From positions 11,860 to 19,372 of the forward strand of contig DOTU01000094.1 of NCBI GenBank assembly GCA_003520965.1: a stretch of 7,513 bases of DNA, in the 5' to 3' direction. Source of the DNA: Candidatus Zixiibacteriota bacterium. Its GTDB lineage: Bacteria; Zixibacteria; MSB-5A5; UBA10806. Under the pieces are notes generated by a model. It worked only from the letters and a program-made list of their open reading frames with translations. It had not been told where the DNA came from and searched no databases. The translations under genes were made by a program, and so were the position numbers. This document shows positions 5,814 to 7,513 of this stretch, piece after piece (position 1 is the first letter of the stretch; the number at the start of each line of letters is the position of its first letter).

Positions 5814-7016
5814 CTATATATTCTTGCCGCTGGCAACACCCTTTTTAACCATTCTTCGATAGCAAACAGGAACCGCCCCAAAATCGCTCTCCGGTGGCTC
5901 CCATAGATATTCATCTCCGATAAATTTAAAACCTAAACTGCGATAAAGCTTTATTGCGCGGCTGTTTTCAATATTCGGCGTCACCACGATTCCTGCTTCC
6001 GGCCAGCGTGCTCCGATACGCTCCAAAATTATATGCCAGGCCTCAAAGCCCAACCCCTGGCCCCAAAACTCCGGAAGCAGCTTCATATCCGGTTGGCAGA
6101 AACCGTCTTCATCCGGAAACGCTATCTTGCCCTCTCCTAAAAAGTTCCCGGAGTTATCCTCCAGGGCCAAATATATCGCTTGCTCATCCCTCAGGAGTTT
6201 TTTCCAATGATCATTGAATCTCGCCCGGCTCCAACCTAAACCGAAAGGATAGCCCACATAACTCATCACCTCGCCTGATTCCCAGAGCTTGTGGATCTTT
6301 TCTTTGTACCTTTCTGAAAACCGGCAGAAATTTATCTTTTCGCTCTGTGCAAACAACCCGATTTGCCTGATGTTTTTTAGCTCAGCGCTGATATCATGAA
6401 ATGTGCCATAAGCGAAAAATCTTCGTTTTGCGCCTTCGAGAAGCTCTGCAAGATGCGATCTGGCAAAAACAATATCGGCCGTTAACGAAGCATGTAAATC
6501 GGAATGACCATCGCCGATATATATCGCGCATGAATTGGGTGGCCTGAGACGCCTGATATGGTATCCTTTGCAGCTTGAGCATTCCAGGCAACCGAATTTG
6601 TAGTGAGGAAATTCGGGGCTTATGCGCCCCTTCTCAAAACGGGCTATATTTGTAACTCGCTCCAGATTCCCCAGCTTGTGCGAACTTAGAATTCTATCGA
6701 TATAAAAGTCAAACCCCTCTGAGAGAATCATGGGCTTAATTTGCAGCTTCCCAAGTTCGATAAGGAATTTCTCAATTCCCGGCCGAAGAGTTTGGTCATC
6801 GAGATAGGCGAATACTTTCGTATGATCAATTGAAGACTCATTCCAGATTTCACACTCACGGGTCAGACAGTCCAGGGAGTTGACCTTACCCCGCCGATAT
6901 GCCTGCACTATAGGCTCAGTGGCAGCCGAGGTAAATTTCTTAAACATTTCATAGCCGACATCATTTTCCGTAATCGTGCCATCGAAATCGATAAATATCA
7001 TGTATGGATCAATCAA
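5814..7016 (-). CDS. HAD phosphatase (MtnX/SerB-like) fused to GNAT N-acetyltransferase
   Basis: A 400-residue bifunctional-looking protein. Residues 6-215 are a HAD phosphatase: motif I DFDGT (10-14; Asp10 nucleophile, Asp12 acid/base), motif II Ser99 in ILSEGFDFYI, motif III probably Lys150, and motif IV GDGHSD (168-173; Asp169 and Asp173 for magnesium). The segment CLECSSCKG (143-151) resembles the Cys...CK stretch of MtnX-like phosphatases and carries three evenly spaced cysteines. Residues 228-390 are a GNAT acetyltransferase: the acetyl-CoA loop is FWGQGLGFEAW (317-327) and the C-terminal signature is NSRAIKLYRSLGF (351-363), as in RimJ/RimL-like enzymes. Both active sites look intact. 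It should dephosphorylate one small molecule and acetylate an amine, perhaps on the same intermediate; no methionine-salvage genes are nearby. The fusion order matches FkbH-type proteins but motif I is DFDGT, not their DLDNTLW. It stops 36 bases before the nucleotidyltransferase gene. The start is TTG 7016 or ATG 7001. Confidence 0.88.
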   Translation of the reverse strand: MIDPYMIFIDFDGTITENDVGYEMFKKFTSAATEPIVQAYRRGKVNSLDCLTRECEIWNESSIDHTKVFAYLDDQTLRPGIEKFLIELGKLQIKPMILSEGFDFYIDRILSSHKLGNLERVTNIARFEKGRISPEFPHYKFGCLECSSCKGYHIRRLRPPNSCAIYIGDGHSDLHASLTADIVFARSHLAELLEGAKRRFFAYGTFHDISAELKNIRQIGLFAQSEKINFCRFSERYKEKIHKLWESGEVMSYVGYPFGLGWSRARFNDHWKKLLRDEQAIYLALEDNSGNFLGEGKIAFPDEDGFCQPDMKLLPEFWGQGLGFEAWHIILERIGARWPEAGIVVTPNIENSRAIKLYRSLGFKFIGDEYLWEPPESDFGAVPVCYRRMVKKGVASGKNI

Positions 7017-7020
7017 AATA

Positions 7021-7029
7021 CCTGCCTTA
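7021..7029 (-). promoter_or_regulatory. Shine-Dalgarno supporting the TTG start at 7016
   Basis: TAAGGCAGG lies just upstream of TTG 7016: AAGG is eight bases away and the second AGG four. The alternative ATG at 7001 has only TTGATTGATCCATAC before it, with no purine-rich site. The TTG start adds the residues MIDPY before the HAD motif I strand. Confidence 0.55.
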
Positions 7030-7062
7030 CTAAAACACCATTCGAGTTTTTACACCGTTTGA

Positions 7063-7107
7063 TGTCATTGCGAGGAGTCCGGCTACTGCCAAACGACGAA
7101 GCAATCT
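7063..7107. repeat. Dispersed intergenic repeat of the 'CATTGCGAG...GAAGCAATC' family
   Basis: The plus strand reads TGTCATTGCGAGGAG (7063-7077), a central GTCCGGC-TACT-GCC segment, then CGACGAAGCAATCT (7094-7107). The outer ATTGC and GCAAT are inverted, and GTC/GAC and GGC/GCC can pair within, so it can fold as a bulged hairpin. I recall this end sequence as a high-copy intergenic element in many unrelated environmental bacteria. Only one copy is visible here, so its repeated nature in this genome is inferred. It sits between the terminator of the upstream gene and the HAD-GNAT start. Confidence 0.65.
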
Positions 7108-7149
7108 GAATGCCATTATTAGATCACTTTCAGACGCAGATATTCAGAT
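7104..7149. repeat. 8-bp inverted repeat flanking a 30-base centre
   Basis: ATCTGAAT (7104-7111) is repeated in perfect inverse as ATTCAGAT (7142-7149). The left arm overlaps the end of the dispersed repeat. The arms may be the outer boundary of a larger element or a chance pairing. Confidence 0.4.
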
Positions 7150-7197
7150 CGTCCAGCTTGCCAATTCTCACTCGAAAAAACAATCATCCAGTAACAC

Positions 7198-7246
7198 AAA
7201 AAACTTGCCGCCCAATCTATGAAATTGTCAGTTAAAAGGCAAGTTT
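7198..7246 (-). terminator. Rho-independent-type terminator after the upstream gene
   Basis: On the minus strand AAACTTGCC (7246-7238) pairs perfectly with GGCAAGTTT (7209-7201) and is followed by more T (7200-7198), giving a run of six T. The loop is long (28 bases) but has an inner CAAT/ATTG pair. The left arm overlaps the stop codon of the upstream gene (7247-7245). It should separate that gene's transcription from the HAD-GNAT gene. Confidence 0.6.
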
Positions 7247-7513
7247 AGTGAGTGGTTAGAATACCGGCGTAACGATTCCCGTCAGCGAGGATATTTAAAG
7301 CCTCAAGTATATTCGAGTCCCCCGATAATTGGACTTCCTGGTACAAAATATCTTCGCCGAAAGCTGTTAAAATCATGGTTTCCTGTAGCTGCCTTGCGAT
7401 ATCGGAATAATGAGTATCAAATAGCCAGGTCTCTTTAGCCGAGAGTTCCTTATCTATAACCTCAAATGCCGCTTTAATTTTTTCTGAAGGCTCTTTAACA
7501 TTATCCTTTAGGC
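7245..7513 (-). CDS. C-terminal fragment of an unidentified protein, weakly S41-protease-like
   Basis: The frame is open from the window edge to TAA at 7247-7245 and gives the last 88 residues of a protein whose start lies beyond base 7513. It is acidic and helical in character: 'SEKIKAAFEVIDKELSAKE' is followed by 'DIARQLQETMILTAFGEDILYQ' and 'DSNILEALNILADGNRYAGIL'. The order of a helix pair, a 'hydrophobic-x-GEDxxY' segment, then 'D..I..AL.IL' near the end recalls the C-terminal tail of S41 (CtpA/tail-specific) periplasmic proteases. No catalytic motif is in view, so that reading is weak. A hairpin terminator directly at the stop supports it as a true gene end. It appears unrelated to the polysaccharide genes downstream. 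Confidence 0.7.
   Translation of the reverse strand, partial: LKDNVKEPSEKIKAAFEVIDKELSAKETWLFDTHYSDIARQLQETMILTAFGEDILYQEVQLSGDSNILEALNILADGNRYAGILTTH

Noticed and set aside
5814..7016. Methionine-salvage phosphatase MtnX
   Set aside because: The HAD half is MtnX-like, but the fused GNAT domain and the lack of any salvage genes make that specific role unsupported.
7030..7200. Promoter for the HAD-GNAT gene
   Set aside because: TTGGCA occurs twice on the minus strand but without a good -10 box at 16-18 bases. The repeat element may have disrupted or supplied the promoter, but nothing convincing is visible.

Overview
The window is an almost fully packed, single-strand stretch: every supportable gene lies on the minus strand, so the biological order runs from base 7513 down to base 1. 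The content points to a Gram-negative (diderm) bacterium, because it encodes an outer-membrane polysaccharide export (OPX/Wza-type) protein together with an inner-membrane chain-length/co-polymerase (Wzz/PCP) protein. Base composition is moderate. Shine-Dalgarno sequences are good in front of some genes and weak in front of others. A 'CATTGCGAG...CGAAGCAATC' dispersed repeat lies between genes; I recall this family from many environmental bacterial genomes. An FCB-group or candidate-phylum lineage such as Zixibacteria would fit, but that is an impression and not a proof.

Layout in transcription order: (1) 7513-7245, the 3' end of an unrelated gene whose last 88 residues loosely recall the tail of S41 (CtpA-like) proteases, closed by a hairpin terminator that overlaps its stop codon. 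(2) 7244-7017, a 228-base gap with the terminator, a dispersed-repeat copy and an 8-bp inverted repeat. (3) 7016-5814, a HAD phosphatase (MtnX/SerB-like) fused to a GNAT acetyltransferase, probably with a TTG start. (4) 5777-3279, an 832-residue fusion of a sugar-1-phosphate nucleotidyltransferase, a left-handed beta-helix and a phosphohexomutase-like domain whose catalytic loops are all altered. (5) 3278-3119, a 160-base promoter/leader region with a sigma70-like promoter and two palindromes. (6) 3118-1421, a Wza-type export protein with four SLBB-like repeats. (7) 1424-171, a Wzz-type protein without a kinase domain. (8) 181-1, the start of a Gfo/Idh/MocA sugar oxidoreductase that leaves the window.

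How they work together: wza, wzz and the oxidoreductase overlap by 4 and 11 bases and should form one operon driven by the promoter near 3209-3236. The nucleotidyltransferase fusion probably supplies a nucleotide sugar (GDP-mannose is the usual guess for this class). The oxidoreductase probably begins the modification of a nucleotide sugar. Wzz and Wza form the periplasm-spanning part of a surface-polysaccharide export machine. The HAD-GNAT fusion sits 36 bases upstream of the nucleotidyltransferase, and its substrate is unknown. No glycosyltransferase, flippase, polymerase or tyrosine kinase is visible here. They would have to lie beyond base 1 or elsewhere in the genome.

The two most notable points are the apparently catalytically dead mutase domain and the HAD-GNAT fusion. 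I do not see a clearly new defence or mobile system in this window.
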